The notes beneath the pieces are model-generated. The model did not search any database. It saw only the letters and a program-made list of their open reading frames with translations, and was not told the DNA's origin. From Neofusicoccum parvum (lineage: Eukaryota > Ascomycota > Dothideomycetes > Botryosphaeriales > Botryosphaeriaceae): a stretch of DNA of 64,000 nucleotides. Below, piece by piece: positions 22,585-33,565 of this stretch. The stretch's first letter is position 1. Each line of letters starts with the position of its first letter. A program made the position numbers and the translations under genes. Where the stretch lies: assembly GCA_020912385.1 (NCBI GenBank), contig CP087214.1:2294001-2358000 (forward strand). Direction: 5' to 3'.

Positions 22585-24078
22585 GTCAGCGGGGAAGGAG
22601 GATCGCGGAAGTGCGATCAGAGTGTCGGGGCCGTCCCTTATTTCTGTCGGCCGAAGTTTCAGCCACTAGCCCAATGGGCCCATCAATATAACGGTGTTCC
22701 CACTTAGCGGCCGCGCCTTTCTGTCCGAGGCGAAAATTACAAGTGGCAGTGAGGGCGGCATTCCAATCTGACGACCCGCCGATCGGGCGAAACAACGATC
22801 ATGCACGCTGCACCTGCATATATGCCCGACATCGAGACTCAAGCGTTCGCAGCGGCGGGAGCTTTCACCACGGAGAGGACATGGAAGCACAGCGGCCCGG
22901 CTACATCATATCTACGCTCTCTTCAACTCGCTCGGCGCCTTATCCGGAGTCCGCGGGACCCGAGGTGCCGGGGATGCCGAGCATACCGATATTGCTTTAC
23001 GAGGGACATGGAGAAAGCTGATTGGTGCGTGAAGAAAATAATCACGGTCTAATCCGAGCAGAATTCTTCAAGTCCTGATTGGAGACGCGAATCTGAAGCT
23101 CTCGCATGAGTAGAAGCGCCCGGAAATGCCCTAATCAAGATTTTGGCAGGTCTGCCGAGCGCCCTATACACAACTCCAACACCAGCCAACAACACTCCAA
23201 GATGCCTACCACTTATTCTGTCACTGCAGTGTAGCGGACTGATCACCGAAATTATTCCAGCTGTACCAAAATAATGCGCTGAAAGCTCAGTCGCCATAGG
23301 GTGGATATCGATCTCCCTCGTCAGTAAACCAGTTGCAGAGCGCACGCACATATCCCAAACGACGCACTCTCGGGAAATCATTAGTCTAATTTTGTAGTAG
23401 TAGAGTCAAATGACGGATCATATCTAATTACTCCCAGAGGCTTAGAGGCCCCTCATACCCTCCTCCCTAGGCACGGGAGGGGGAGGGAGAAACTAGCGCG
23501 GGGTTTTCAAGCAAATTCCTAACCCGCTCACTTCCCGGGTGTAAAAGGTGCGTTCTTGCTTGCTGCTCTCGTTCCGCCATTCACGTCGCGCCTTGACAAT
23601 CTGGAGCTTGTTCGTTTTCTCGTTCGCCTGCAGCCTCGGGTCGGTCCACGAGTCGTTGATTGGTCCAGGGGGAAGCGGAGTCAGTGGTAGAAGGACGTCC
23701 AATCCACTTCCTCCACGACGAACGATATCTGGTTAGAAGTAACCCTACTAACAGTTACGGTCGATCGGATGTCCGATCCAATGAAATCTTCTAGCTAGAA
23801 TGCAGGGGTGTTGAGTGATAGGGAATAGCTGTGTATCTTCCAATCATGGTCTCCGTAGGCCCTAAGCCCTGTGACTCCCATACAAAAGGTAAGTGGCAGT
23901 AGTTCGAACTCCCTCTGATGAGACGTATGCGATTGCGCCGGCTGATGGCGGGGTTGACAATGTTGCAATGCGCTCTTTACTATTTATTCCTTCACTCCGC
24001 ACTGTTGCATTTAGCTCTTTCACGTCTTCTTATCCACCACTTCGGGCCCAAACAAGAATTGTGGACGGTCGAAAAAAA
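22585..24078. other. intergenic, ERG3 promoter and spacer
   Basis: Contains the upstream region of ERG3 and about 1 kb without gene. A minus-strand frame at 23493-23702 has a charged, gag-like look but no terminal repeats or polymerase sequence, so it is not called. A TATTTATT motif at about 23981-23988 lies 90-100 bases before the small gene at 24079. Confidence 0.45.
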
Positions 24079-24378
24079 ATGGACAAGGTAAGGTTCCAGA
24101 TTTTTCTCCTTCTATTCCTGCTGCTCACATCAATACGCAGAGCGCTCCAGTCTCTAGCAACTCCGAGCAGTCATACAGCCTCCAACGCTGGCTCAACGAA
24201 CAGCCTTGGGACAGTCCTTGGACCCCTTTCGCCCATTCTCACGTAGTGAAGGTAAGTATAAATTGCTCACCTGCTAGATAGAGTTACTTGATGATTCTAT
24301 CCATAGACAATGAATCATGGCAATGTCAAGTGCCCGAGCAAGGATGGTGAAAGAGAGCAGAATGGCAAGGAAAAGTGA
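24079..24378 (+). CDS. small three-exon protein, Trp-rich core, family member A
   Basis: I do not recognise this gene from any named family. The model gives 63 residues: exon 1 is 24079-24087 (three codons), intron 24088-24140 (GTAAGG..ACGCAG), exon 2 24141-24251, intron 24252-24306 (GTAAGT..CATAG), exon 3 24307-24378. Both introns are phase 0. Exon 2 carries QSYSLQRWLNE, then P-x-D and WTP (residues 13-32). Exon 3 is short, hydrophilic and rich in Lys and Glu. There is no signal peptide or membrane helix. The main support is the gene at 25467, which has the same three-exon layout and a core that is conserved in protein but changed at synonymous sites. Function unknown; it lies 2 kb from the 3' end of the NLR-type gene. 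Confidence 0.6.
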
Positions 24379-25466
24379 AATCTCCGCCGCAGGATTTGCC
24401 CACTATGCTGGCGGGAACCACTGCGGTCTCCAGTAGTTGACCAGGAATCTATATTACCGCTCTTGGATAATGTGATATCAAGTGTCGGTTTTGCTGTCAT
24501 TCCATCTCGCACGTTGGTTCACCAGGCTTAGACTTTGGCAAAATGTCGTACATCAGGCCGTTTGCTGTGGGGAGAGCTGAAGTCAACGCGTAGAACAGAG
24601 ATGATCTGCCTACGGTGTTGTCTTCACCATCGTCGTCCTCTCAAAGAGTTATATCGGCTAAAGCCATTGTCCAAGCTGACGCTGGCCCTGCTTGTAGCAT
24701 GTATGCGTCTTATAAATCTCATGTAAATACTGGCAAGCTGCTTGTCCGAAGCACAGCCGCATGCCGTCGACATAGGACTTTCAAAGGCGTGCAGCACACG
24801 ATCACTGCGCGTAGAATATCTACAAGTATTCGCTGTCGGAAGACGATCAGTCGTGCACTAAAGCTAGACGAAGATCTTTGCCGCCGCTGCAATCCCGTTT
24901 AGCTGGTCTATCGCATATTGCAGACGCTTACTCCACGTTGTACAAGGCGTAGCCTGGCTTGCTGACTAAATTCTGTCATATTTATGTGGCTTCAATGATT
25001 CAGAAAGTGCAAAGTGGTTTGTTTTCTCTATTCCGTTATTAGTACCAAAGGCCCGCCTGTTTGCCTATTTAAATTAGCGTTGGAGTTCTGTGGGGCAATG
25101 CGGTGCACGGAACGAGGATTGAATCCTTGCGAAGCTGAGGGTGAGGTTCAGCGCGCAGGGATGTGGAACAGAGCATCGCGAGGCTGAATGAGCTGCGGAG
25201 GCGCACGCCCCCTCAAGGCTTGGCGCTGATGAAGCTCAAATCAAAGCCCTGATTTACAGCGTTCGGATTAAGCCATGGCGTGGTGTTGGCCGTGGCATGT
25301 CTGCGAGGGACGCCAAAAGAGGTACTAACAGACGCGTGGCTGGGGCAGGCCACTCGTTATATATCTAGACATCTTCTTCCCTCTCTCTCTCCAGGTAAAA
25401 GTCTGCGAGTCCAAGAACAAACAAATAGTTTATTCCGTTTCAGGAGGGCCCCAAAACAACAGCACA
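24379..25466. other. spacer between the two small paralogous genes
   Basis: About 1.1 kb with no further copy of the Trp-rich core in any frame that I could find, and no other gene. Short frames at 24535-24902 are not convincing. Confidence 0.4.
25358..25367 (+). promoter_or_regulatory. TATA-like element and CT-rich tract of small gene B
   Basis: TTATATATCT lies about 100 bases before the ATG at 25467 and is followed by a CT-rich run (25370-25394), a common start-site context in ascomycete promoters. Confidence 0.45.
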
Positions 25467-25808
25467 ATGAACGCCCAAAGCACCGAGGGGAAGGTCTGTA
25501 AGTGAAGTATAGATTTATTGGTTTCGTCACTTACAGATACCGCAGGACAATTCGCCATCAGCTGGCTCCAACCAATCGTACAGCATCCAGCGATGGCTCA
25601 GTGAGGGGCCAAGAGACGGAACATGGACTCCAACCGTCGTTCATCTCACGGTGGAGGTCAGTGAGAGCTGAACTGCATGGCACATTTATCATATTGACAG
25701 CGTGGTAGGGTGAACAGCAGAGCGGTGTTGAAAAGCAACGCGAGGCTCACGATGGATGCGCGAGAGGTGATACGCGTAATGGCAACGGAAAGTGAACCGA
25801 CTGGATGA
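25467..25808 (+). CDS. small three-exon protein, Trp-rich core, family member B
   Basis: Paralogue of the gene at 24079; no named family recognised. The model gives 84 residues: exon 1 25467-25493, intron 25494-25536 (43 bp; an alternative acceptor at 25545 keeps the frame), exon 2 25537-25656, intron 25657-25700 (GTCAGT..GACAG), exon 3 25701-25808. Both introns are phase 0, as in copy A. Exon 2 holds QSYSIQRWLSE, then P-x-D and WTP (residues 22-41), aligning without gaps to copy A. Of the thirteen identical residues in the core, about eight use a different synonymous codon, which argues for selection on protein. Exon 3 is basic (Arg, Val-rich) and not similar to that of copy A, so it is the least certain part. 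The donor GTCTGT is weak. Confidence 0.55.
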
Positions 25809-26445
25809 ACAAGCATTGCCAGCCATCCCTGGGATCTCCACTTGTTTTCCATCCATGCATCCAGATCGGGAACCCATCGTGTTGCTATTCTCGTAACCTC
25901 AGCTCTTTGTGAGACGCCTTGCTCGTCATTCTCGCGTAACCAAGAACCCTGGTCGAGGGTCGTTGCCGACCCTTTCCGAATCCGACCACTTCGAGCCGAG
26001 CACTGTTATCACATAAAAAGCAATGTTTCCGCAGGATTAAATACATCATCCGCCCACCCGAGAATCCCACCGCCCAAACAAAAGTCAAGAAGTTGAGACT
26101 CAGCTACTGAAAAAACAAGCCACCAGCTGAGTGATTGAACAGGACTGGGCTCCACACGAATAAACCCAACGTCAAATATTGCCAAACATGAACACCACTC
26201 CCCAGCACAACCACTAAAAAAAGTCCAGTCCTAAAGTAGCAAAACGACGGCTATCAAAATTGCCAAGTAAAGCAATCTCAGCCTCGGGCCCACAGTCTCC
26301 ACCGCTGGCTGGAAGTCCTCTCGAAGATCCCTGAACCCCGCTGTTCATTAAATTCCCGACTTCGTTGCAAGTAGATGCGTTGGTCCCCGCCTACTTGAAG
26401 AAAACCATCCGGACGGAAAGGTGGCTTGGTGTTAGTGTCAGCTGC

Positions 26446-29400
26446 TCATACAATGAAGATCCTCTTTCGAAGATCCTCCTTATCTAGCACCTCTCGTTTC
26501 CTTTTGTGGCCGTTCCTTCGGTCTTCGTAGGTCAGCAGCGGGTTTACAATCGAGGTGTTGGTTGCGATATTCGAGTTGAGCGATGATGTATGAGCATGCG
26601 GTCCGATATTGTGACGAACGTCAGATGGAGCCCTGACGATGCTGGTAGGGAAAGCGGCGTCATTCGGTTCGAACAAGGCATATTCATCTCTCAAATTCGG
26701 ATTCAGAATGATTCTCACCGAACCATCATCCCCGGTGGGCAATCTGATGCTTGGCGTCATGCCTTTCATGTTCGCTCTTCGCGGAAGTTTCAATAGCTCG
26801 AGGGACTCGTGTGGTTGGTCGGGATCAGTGTGCGACAAGTGAATCTGAACTGTGTCTCCAGTTGCAACCGATAAGAAACTGAACTGCTGACCGTCTCCAG
26901 TTCTGACTGAATGCAATGGGTCAAGAAGCTGGCCCGGGCTGAGACCCAGGCGTCTTCCAGGTGCAAGAGCGTTGCCTGTTTGTCTTGACGCATAATTCAT
27001 CCGTCCATGCTGTTCCCCTTTGCATCCCCTTAAGATATCTCCTGGTAGTGGTATTACTGTTGGAGTCATCTCGGCGTTGAATTGCGCCAGGACAAACATT
27101 CCGCAAGGCGAAAAGCCGAGGCTTGGGGCCACCTCATTCTCCAGTCCATCACACGAACCGCCCGGCGCTGAAGAGAATAGAGATACTACGCAAGAGAATT
27201 CTACCTCGACAATCAATATCGAACACCATTGCTCCTAGTTTCGCAAAATTTGAAAAGGAAAGAATAACTTACCGTCAACGAATCTCCACGCAAATAACGA
27301 CCCTCCGTTCCAAAAAGCGACAAATTTGTACGACGGGTGGAACAGAAACGCATCTATATCTTCTTTCCCTAACCGGTCGATCGATGTATGCCGTTTCACA
27401 TCAATCGTTAGTCCGGTATCCTCGTCATTTATGATCTCGAATACGGCAGCCGAAAACAGACAAATGTCCCGCATGCGATCCCAAAAGAACAAGTAGCGAT
27501 CATTCAAGCTAAACCCAATCTTATATGAGTAGTGACCCAAAATTTGCAATGTTGATTTGGGCTCCCATTGCATCCGAGAGCGCTCCGAAAAGTCCACAGG
27601 ACAGAAAGTGGAAAGGTCTGGTCTCGTTAAGCCTTCTAGGTCTTTTCTGAGCGTGTAGAGAGTTCGCAGAATGACGATAGATCTAATGTTCGTACTGATG
27701 GCCAGAGGAAACGACGATTTCCAGCTTCCAATCGCAAACCCATCTACTGCATCTTGCCGGAGGGCATGTCGCAACTGAAGCGAGATCTCGGAATCGAGGA
27801 GTGGAATCTTGATATTGGCGACGCTTAGGCCTGTTTCATGTTTTCTGAGTTCGTATCTCGCAATCCAGCCTCTGCTTAGATCCTCGTAGTCTGGCATCAC
27901 ATAATCTGCATCGCAATTTGACAGAGCCATGGCATATTTCCTGGGAGGGAAAATGCTTAGGATTCCGGTGAGCCCAAGCTCAAAGCTCGTGCGAGATAAC
28001 AAACAAAATGGAGGGAAGCTTCGGTCCGGATCGCCGTCGGTCATTGGGACAAACCGCGTGAAGTTCATTGCTGGGTTCCCAGAGAACTTCAGGAACTTGC
28101 TCGTGGAAAATTTCGACACCTCGTCCCAGACCATCTTTGGCGAGCGGCGTAGACTGGGGCCCCACTCGGACTCCAGGATTTCCATATCCCTTGCAAAAGA
28201 CTCAAGGGTTGATCTCAAGGGCCGCATATGTTTCTCAAACTCAAGAGAAACATGATCTGGGCATGAAACGTCAACAAAATCCGGACAACGAAAGTCTTTG
28301 ACCTCCGAGATTGTGCAATGTACTTCGATCCAGAATTTGATGGCGGTTGCATCGTGGAAGAAAGCCATGATAGCGGTGACAATATTTGTCACATCTGATT
28401 TGAAATCCTTGACTTCTAGGTTTCGATCGAGGAGGAGCAAACTCAAGCCATAGACTAGATGTTTCGTCCAAAACCGGCAAGCGTATGATGCAAAAGGGCC
28501 AAGATGTGACGGAAGTCCCGTTGCCTCAAAAAGAGATCCTGGCGGCACGACTGGGCTATAATGAATGAGGTATTCCATGCAATGCAGGGAGAGCGCTAAT
28601 GCTGCGAGTGGCTCAGGAAGCATGACATCGGTCACCTTTCTGAAGGGTGCGGATGGACCATGTTCCTCGAAATGCTCCTTGGCGGAGAGATGGATGAATC
28701 TGACTGCAGACGCGTCTTCTGAAAGCTCAACCAGACCACCACATGCAATTCCAATCATCTCCGAAAAGTCGCTGAAGTGGCATCCATCCTGGCCGGAGTT
28801 TTCGAATGTAAGGGCATCATGAAGCTCTTCTGCTGTGAGATGGATTGCTGAATGAACAAGCCAAGTGAGAATTTTCCGGGCGATTGTCCACTGCGTTTCC
28901 CCACCAGCGACGATGTGATCGACTATTCGTTGGTACATCTTTTCCAGCCCTTCTGGGTATGTGACATTTGAAACGATCTGTTGCCGCTTTGCAGGTGTAT
29001 GAAACCGGGATTGGAGATGTTGGATCATGAGACGTGCCCAAAGAAACATTCCATCAGCACCGACGAGGAGTGACTGGATGATGTCTTCTTTGTTCGCTTG
29101 CCCAGGTAGGAGATGTTGTTGAAGCATAAGATCAACTTCATGGGAAAGGTAAGTTTTGATGTCCTCGCTGGCTGATTCCTTATTCAAGGCAAGTTGGCAT
29201 GCCGAAGGAATAATGCGTTTGAGATGTAAGTCGTTGGTCCGACCTAGGACGAGAATCTTGGCTGGTGAGTTGTTGGAGAGCCAAACAAGTTCCGATACCA
29301 TATCTCCAGAGTCGGAGCATTCGTCAAAACCATCAAGAACCAGGTACAGATTCAAGCTCTTGGAGAAAATCTCTAGAAGCGTCTCCAAGTCTTTCTTGTC

Positions 29401-30901
29401 CGCTTCAACGGTCCCTGAAGAATTGATGTTAGGGTTATGACATAACGAAGTCAAATTTGTCAAGACAACTTGAATCTTGTTGGCAACGATGAACAATTTG
29501 CGCGAGTATGGAACGATAGGCGGCGTTGGACTGCACCATTGATGGGTCGCTGTGTGTAAAGAAGAAGTAACAGGCACTTTGAGCACCAGTACCAAGTTTG
29601 ACATCATCCTGGAGTTCTTCAAGGATGGTTGAAGCGAGAACTGTCTTGCCGTACCCAGGATTACCTAAGGACTGATGAGCTCGATTATCCACCTTCAGTC
29701 ATCTTATTCCTTACCGTGAATCCAAAGCACATTACTGCCCATCCTTTCACCACAATTGGCTGGCCTATCTTTCCACCGACTGTCTTTCCAGCGGGAATAT
29801 TGTACATTCTGAAATACCCACTCATTTGTACCCCGTTGGTAGAGGGCTCGAGCTCGAAGATGTGGAGTAGAGAACCCTGGAGGAGAGAGCCAAGACTGAA
29901 CTCTTTTCAGTAGACTAGCTTTAAGGTATTTAATAAAATCAGAATCAACGAAAAAAAAAGGGGGAATGAGTTCGAATACCCACTTCTGCGTTGTTCCGCT
30001 ACTGCTTCCTTGACCTCCGCTGTCTGTTTGGCTGACTCTTCCAATAGCTCATTAGCCTTCTTAGCCCGTTCATCCGCAAGTTTTTGGCATCGCTTTTCTA
30101 GTTTGCTACTCTCGTCTTTCGTCTCTTTCATCATCTTTAGTTGAAGAAGTGAGATTTCCATCTTGAACATATCTCGGTGATCTTTCAGTCGTTCGATAAT
30201 GTCCCCGAACCTGGCGCTGAATGGCTTCCATAAAAGATCACCAATCAATGCAGGAGTGCGTCTCAAGCCTCGTCAAGTCAGCCTAGAAGATCGTCAATGT
30301 AATCCAGAACTTACGAGTGCCAGAAGCGAAAACTCTTGCAGCTGCTGCAAAGAACTCGAACAGGTCCTGGTATATTTTCTCTATGACATGCCGCAGCCTT
30401 TCCGGAACATCATAATTTGATAAAGTGGTATCGTATTGAGGAAGGCAATCACCAAGGTGATCGAGAATGCTGATTAGTTTCTCAAAGAAAGTCGTGAAGT
30501 TACTTGCCAACTGTGAAAGGGTTAGCGGACAACTCATATTTCAACCAAAGCATTACCTGAAAGATGAGCCGCACCGCGCCCCAAACAATGGCAGAATATT
30601 TGGGGTTCGATTGGATCATGATGTTGACAATCTCGAAGTAAGGGGTGAGGCTGCGTGTGAATCTTGTGATGGCTTCTATGAAACGCGAGCTCCGACGTTG
30701 CTGGCGATGGTCGGCGAGGATTTGAAGCTTCTCCAGTCCGTCAAGGAGATCTTGCGAGGAAGCGCACGGTGCAAAGCTTTGCCGATCTTCAGTAGAGAGC
30801 GAGTCGTAGAACTTCTTGTATGCATCTTCAAACACGGAATTCTTTCCTGCACAGGCACCGGTATCGGTGGACGGAGACTGCAAGTGTGATACCGAAGCCA
30901 T
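26446..30901 (-). CDS. NLR-type STAND protein (NACHT NTPase)
   Basis: 1373 residues in seven exons (30901-30557, 30510-30315, 30268-29980, 29914-29715, 29664-29470, 29414-27273, 27200-26446). The N-terminal domain (about 15-180; AYKKFYDSLSTEDRQ, PYFEIVNIMIQSNPKYSAIVWGAVRLIFQ) is of the kind found at the front of fungal STAND proteins (DUF7708/Goodbye-like). A coiled coil follows (about 200-270). The NACHT NTPase has Walker A GNPGYGKT (344-351) and Walker B LVLDGFDEC (about 433-441), then FLWARLM and RKILTWLVHS typical of the winged-helix region. No ankyrin, WD40 or TPR repeats are evident in the long C-terminal part; it ends in a basic segment rich in Lys and Arg. Such proteins mediate non-self recognition and cell death. 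The intron 27201-27272 and the GTTGTC donor at 29469 are the weakest points. Confidence 0.8.
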
Positions 30902-31849
30902 TTCGAGAGGGACACTGATAGATATGTTGACGAAAGTAATGGGAAATCTTGACGGTGAAGAGGATAGCGAACGCTGCCCCGCCTTTGTGTCATTTACCCG
31001 TGGCGACAAGGCTGGATGGAGACTCCCCATGACGCTCCTAGCAGTCTCACCGATGAAGTGCAGACAGCGAATCAATCTGTAGGGCCAGAGATCAGGCCTC
31101 TGAACTTGAGAGTAGTTTGCGGCATTGTGGCTGTGTGTACTGATAAGTAGTGGGTAAGTTCTGCAGTGCACCACTACACATAGGGATCATTGGGCAAGAT
31201 ACTAGGCAACAAAGCACAAGTCCCGAGTTCATACCTTGGCAGCCTTGCAAGCTTACACCTTGCAGGCTTATATTTATGGGCTGCATGGAGCCCCGCCAAA
31301 ATGCCTCGCCGCGTCATTCAAGGCACGGTTGTAATTCGTTGGTGTGCTTTGGCAAGGCTGCTTAACTGTTTGATTGCGCTACGATAAGCCAAGAGCATTG
31401 GGCTCCGCAGCTCACCGGTTCAAGCCATTCCTTCCTCGCATATAAGCGCCGTAAGCTGCAGCTGTGATGCGCACCTCCCACCTCCGAATGAGTGTGCTCA
31501 CGCTGGACATGACGTGATCCACGCAGGCACGTGGGGCTTTGCGAGATATAGCCATCTGCTGATCGATTTCATGTCTGCTTTGTTCGAAAGAGTCGTCGAA
31601 ATGGTGCGTCACTTCTACCCAGACCTCACATTAGTCTACATACTTCGAATACCGTCTACGACTATTATGAATGAGACTGATGTGTTGGTCAACTCGTGAT
31701 GATCCTTTGCGCGAAGAGAATAAAAATACACTCTATTTGCAATCGTCAGCCGAATGATGTCTTCCGCCACACGACATAAAGCTCGATCGACTTCTTCCCC
31801 CCACGGCCATCATCACTCGTAACCGCAGCCTCCGTCTCTCTCAGGATCA
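30902..31849. other. upstream region of the STAND gene, no gene seen
   Basis: About 950 bases with only short frames. Includes the promoter and possible 5' leader of the STAND gene. No TATA motif, repeat or RNA gene was recognised. Confidence 0.45.
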
Positions 31850-32820
31850 TAAATTTCTGACCATCCCAATCTGACCTCCCGCCCTCCCTTTCCCTGTCCC
31901 ATACGCAGCCGCCGACTCCGACCGGAATGTCCCCATCTTCAGCTCTTCATGCGTGCTCGAGCCGCTACCGAACCGGCGATGAAACGAGCTCGCGCCATAA
32001 CTGCCGACGACGGAGGAGTACGACAAGAAGGACAGGCGGCGCAGCAGCGGGCGCAGTGCGGCCAGCGACCCGGCGATGATGCCGGTGCCCTCTTCGACCA
32101 GCGACCGGACAGCGATCTGGGCGATGCGCCAGAGGTACTCGAACGGGTCGTTGTAGAGCACCAGGTATCTAAGATGCACGCTTGTGGTGATGCGGGTGCT
32201 GTTTCGTTGTTCCGAGCGGGGGCGAAAAGAGGAATAATGCGCGTGTGGACAGGGGGCGGGCTTGTAAGGCGATTAGCGTGAGGACGAATGCTATGGAGAC
32301 TTTGAAGCGATGCTCATGCTGGACGTCGTGCAGTATCAGAGCCGGGTACGGAGGGCAGTGACGATCATGATGCTATTGATGATAAAGAGGAAGATGCGTT
32401 CCGTCGCGACGCGGAGCAACGTCACGCAGATGTTGCATTTGATCGGGATGGCGGTCTGACAATAGATTATTTGGTCGAAGGTGTACCACTGCGTTGGGTC
32501 AGCCCGAAGCGGTGGAAGGCCCTTGGATTGAGTTCAGAGCTTTCTTTCGGCCCCGCTGATAGTAATCATTAAGGTTATCTGGACGAGTGCCGGCGCCATT
32601 GCAAATGGTTATGGAAGCCCAAAGCATATCTAACGCAAATATCAGTAAACACGGACGAACCTAGGTATCGTAGAGAACATACGAGGCCTATGCACATGAG
32701 CTACTCATCAAGACCAAAGACTTTGAGGTCTCGGGCAATGACAGTGAGTCGCGAGAAGATCAAGAGGATGATGGTGCTAACAAGAGGCGAAAGCCCCGGC
32801 ACAGTCGAGTTGATGACCAT
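31850..32820 (-). pseudogene. decayed PTH11-type rhodopsin-fold gene
   Basis: Ordered fragments of the family are visible in different frames. The N-terminal GLSPLVSTIILLIFSRL...VFGLDE is at 32820-32704, followed immediately by TAG where the family has a Trp in the GLDDW/Y motif (32701-32703). A QWYTFDQIIYCQTAIPIK...LLRVATER segment lies at about 32490-32390. HRFKVSIAFVLTLIA is at about 32310, after a stop and in a shifted frame. Finally LYNDPFEYLWRIAQIAVRSLVEEGTGIIAGSLAALRPLLR appears at 32160-32035. These correspond to helices 1-2, 3, 4-5 and 6-7. With at least two stops and a frame change not explained by introns, I call a pseudogene. The Trp-to-TAG change is of the C:G to T:A type at CpA that RIP produces, but one site is not proof. 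Confidence 0.65.
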
Positions 32821-33565
32821 TGCGCATCAGAGATGCACTCCGAACGTGTTCTCCCGGAGGTTGGGATTGACTTCTCTCGGCCACGTAGCAGCTTGATATG
32901 ACCGTTTCGGGCAGGCTAGAGGCATACTTTCGCAGCAACAACATCTTCATGGGGCAGGAGAAATTCGACATGGCCGTGATGCAATGATGAAATTCCCGGC
33001 GGACCGAGGAAGTGCAGAATAAGCTTTCCCAGTGAGGTGCAACGGTGTTGGGAAGACCGCATACGGGATGGGCTGTAGGAAAATGGAAGAGCTAAGGCGG
33101 GCCACTGACACGGCAATGCCCAATTAGTCGCCTGATCGAGTGCGGTCGCAGTGTTGGGACCAAGTATCTCGCTGTATGAGCGGCGGACTAAGATCAGGGA
33201 TGTGGCGGCGCGAAGCAATCCGGGGTTCCCGCCCGGGCGGGATCCTGCCCCCGGCTGTTAAATCTAGCCACCTGTGCGGGAACGAGTCATGTTTGCGATG
33301 ATCTCGGGCCTGATTCTCTTCGCTTGGAAGGTGGAGCAAAAAGCCTCATCTCCCCATGGGCATTGTTCGCTAGCCCAAACGGTGGCCGTCGTTAGCCGGG
33401 CCCCACTTGCTTGGAGCTTCGCTTGCTTCTATTTGTGGCCGTTGCTCCCCTCCCAGCTCCAGAAAGCCGAGTAACCTGTTGTTCACTGTTCAGCCTCTCT
33501 TGCTATTTATTCTCTTGCTCTCAGATTGTGGTCTGAGATATCATCGAAAAACTGTTGCGGCAGAT
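32821..33565. other. intergenic, promoter of the SDR gene
   Basis: No gene is supported. A pyrimidine-rich stretch (33460-33530) precedes the SDR start. Confidence 0.45.

Noticed and set aside
23493..23760. Minus-strand charged frame resembling a retrotransposon gag start
   Set aside because: No long terminal repeats, primer-binding site, protease or polymerase sequence nearby; the resemblance is too weak.
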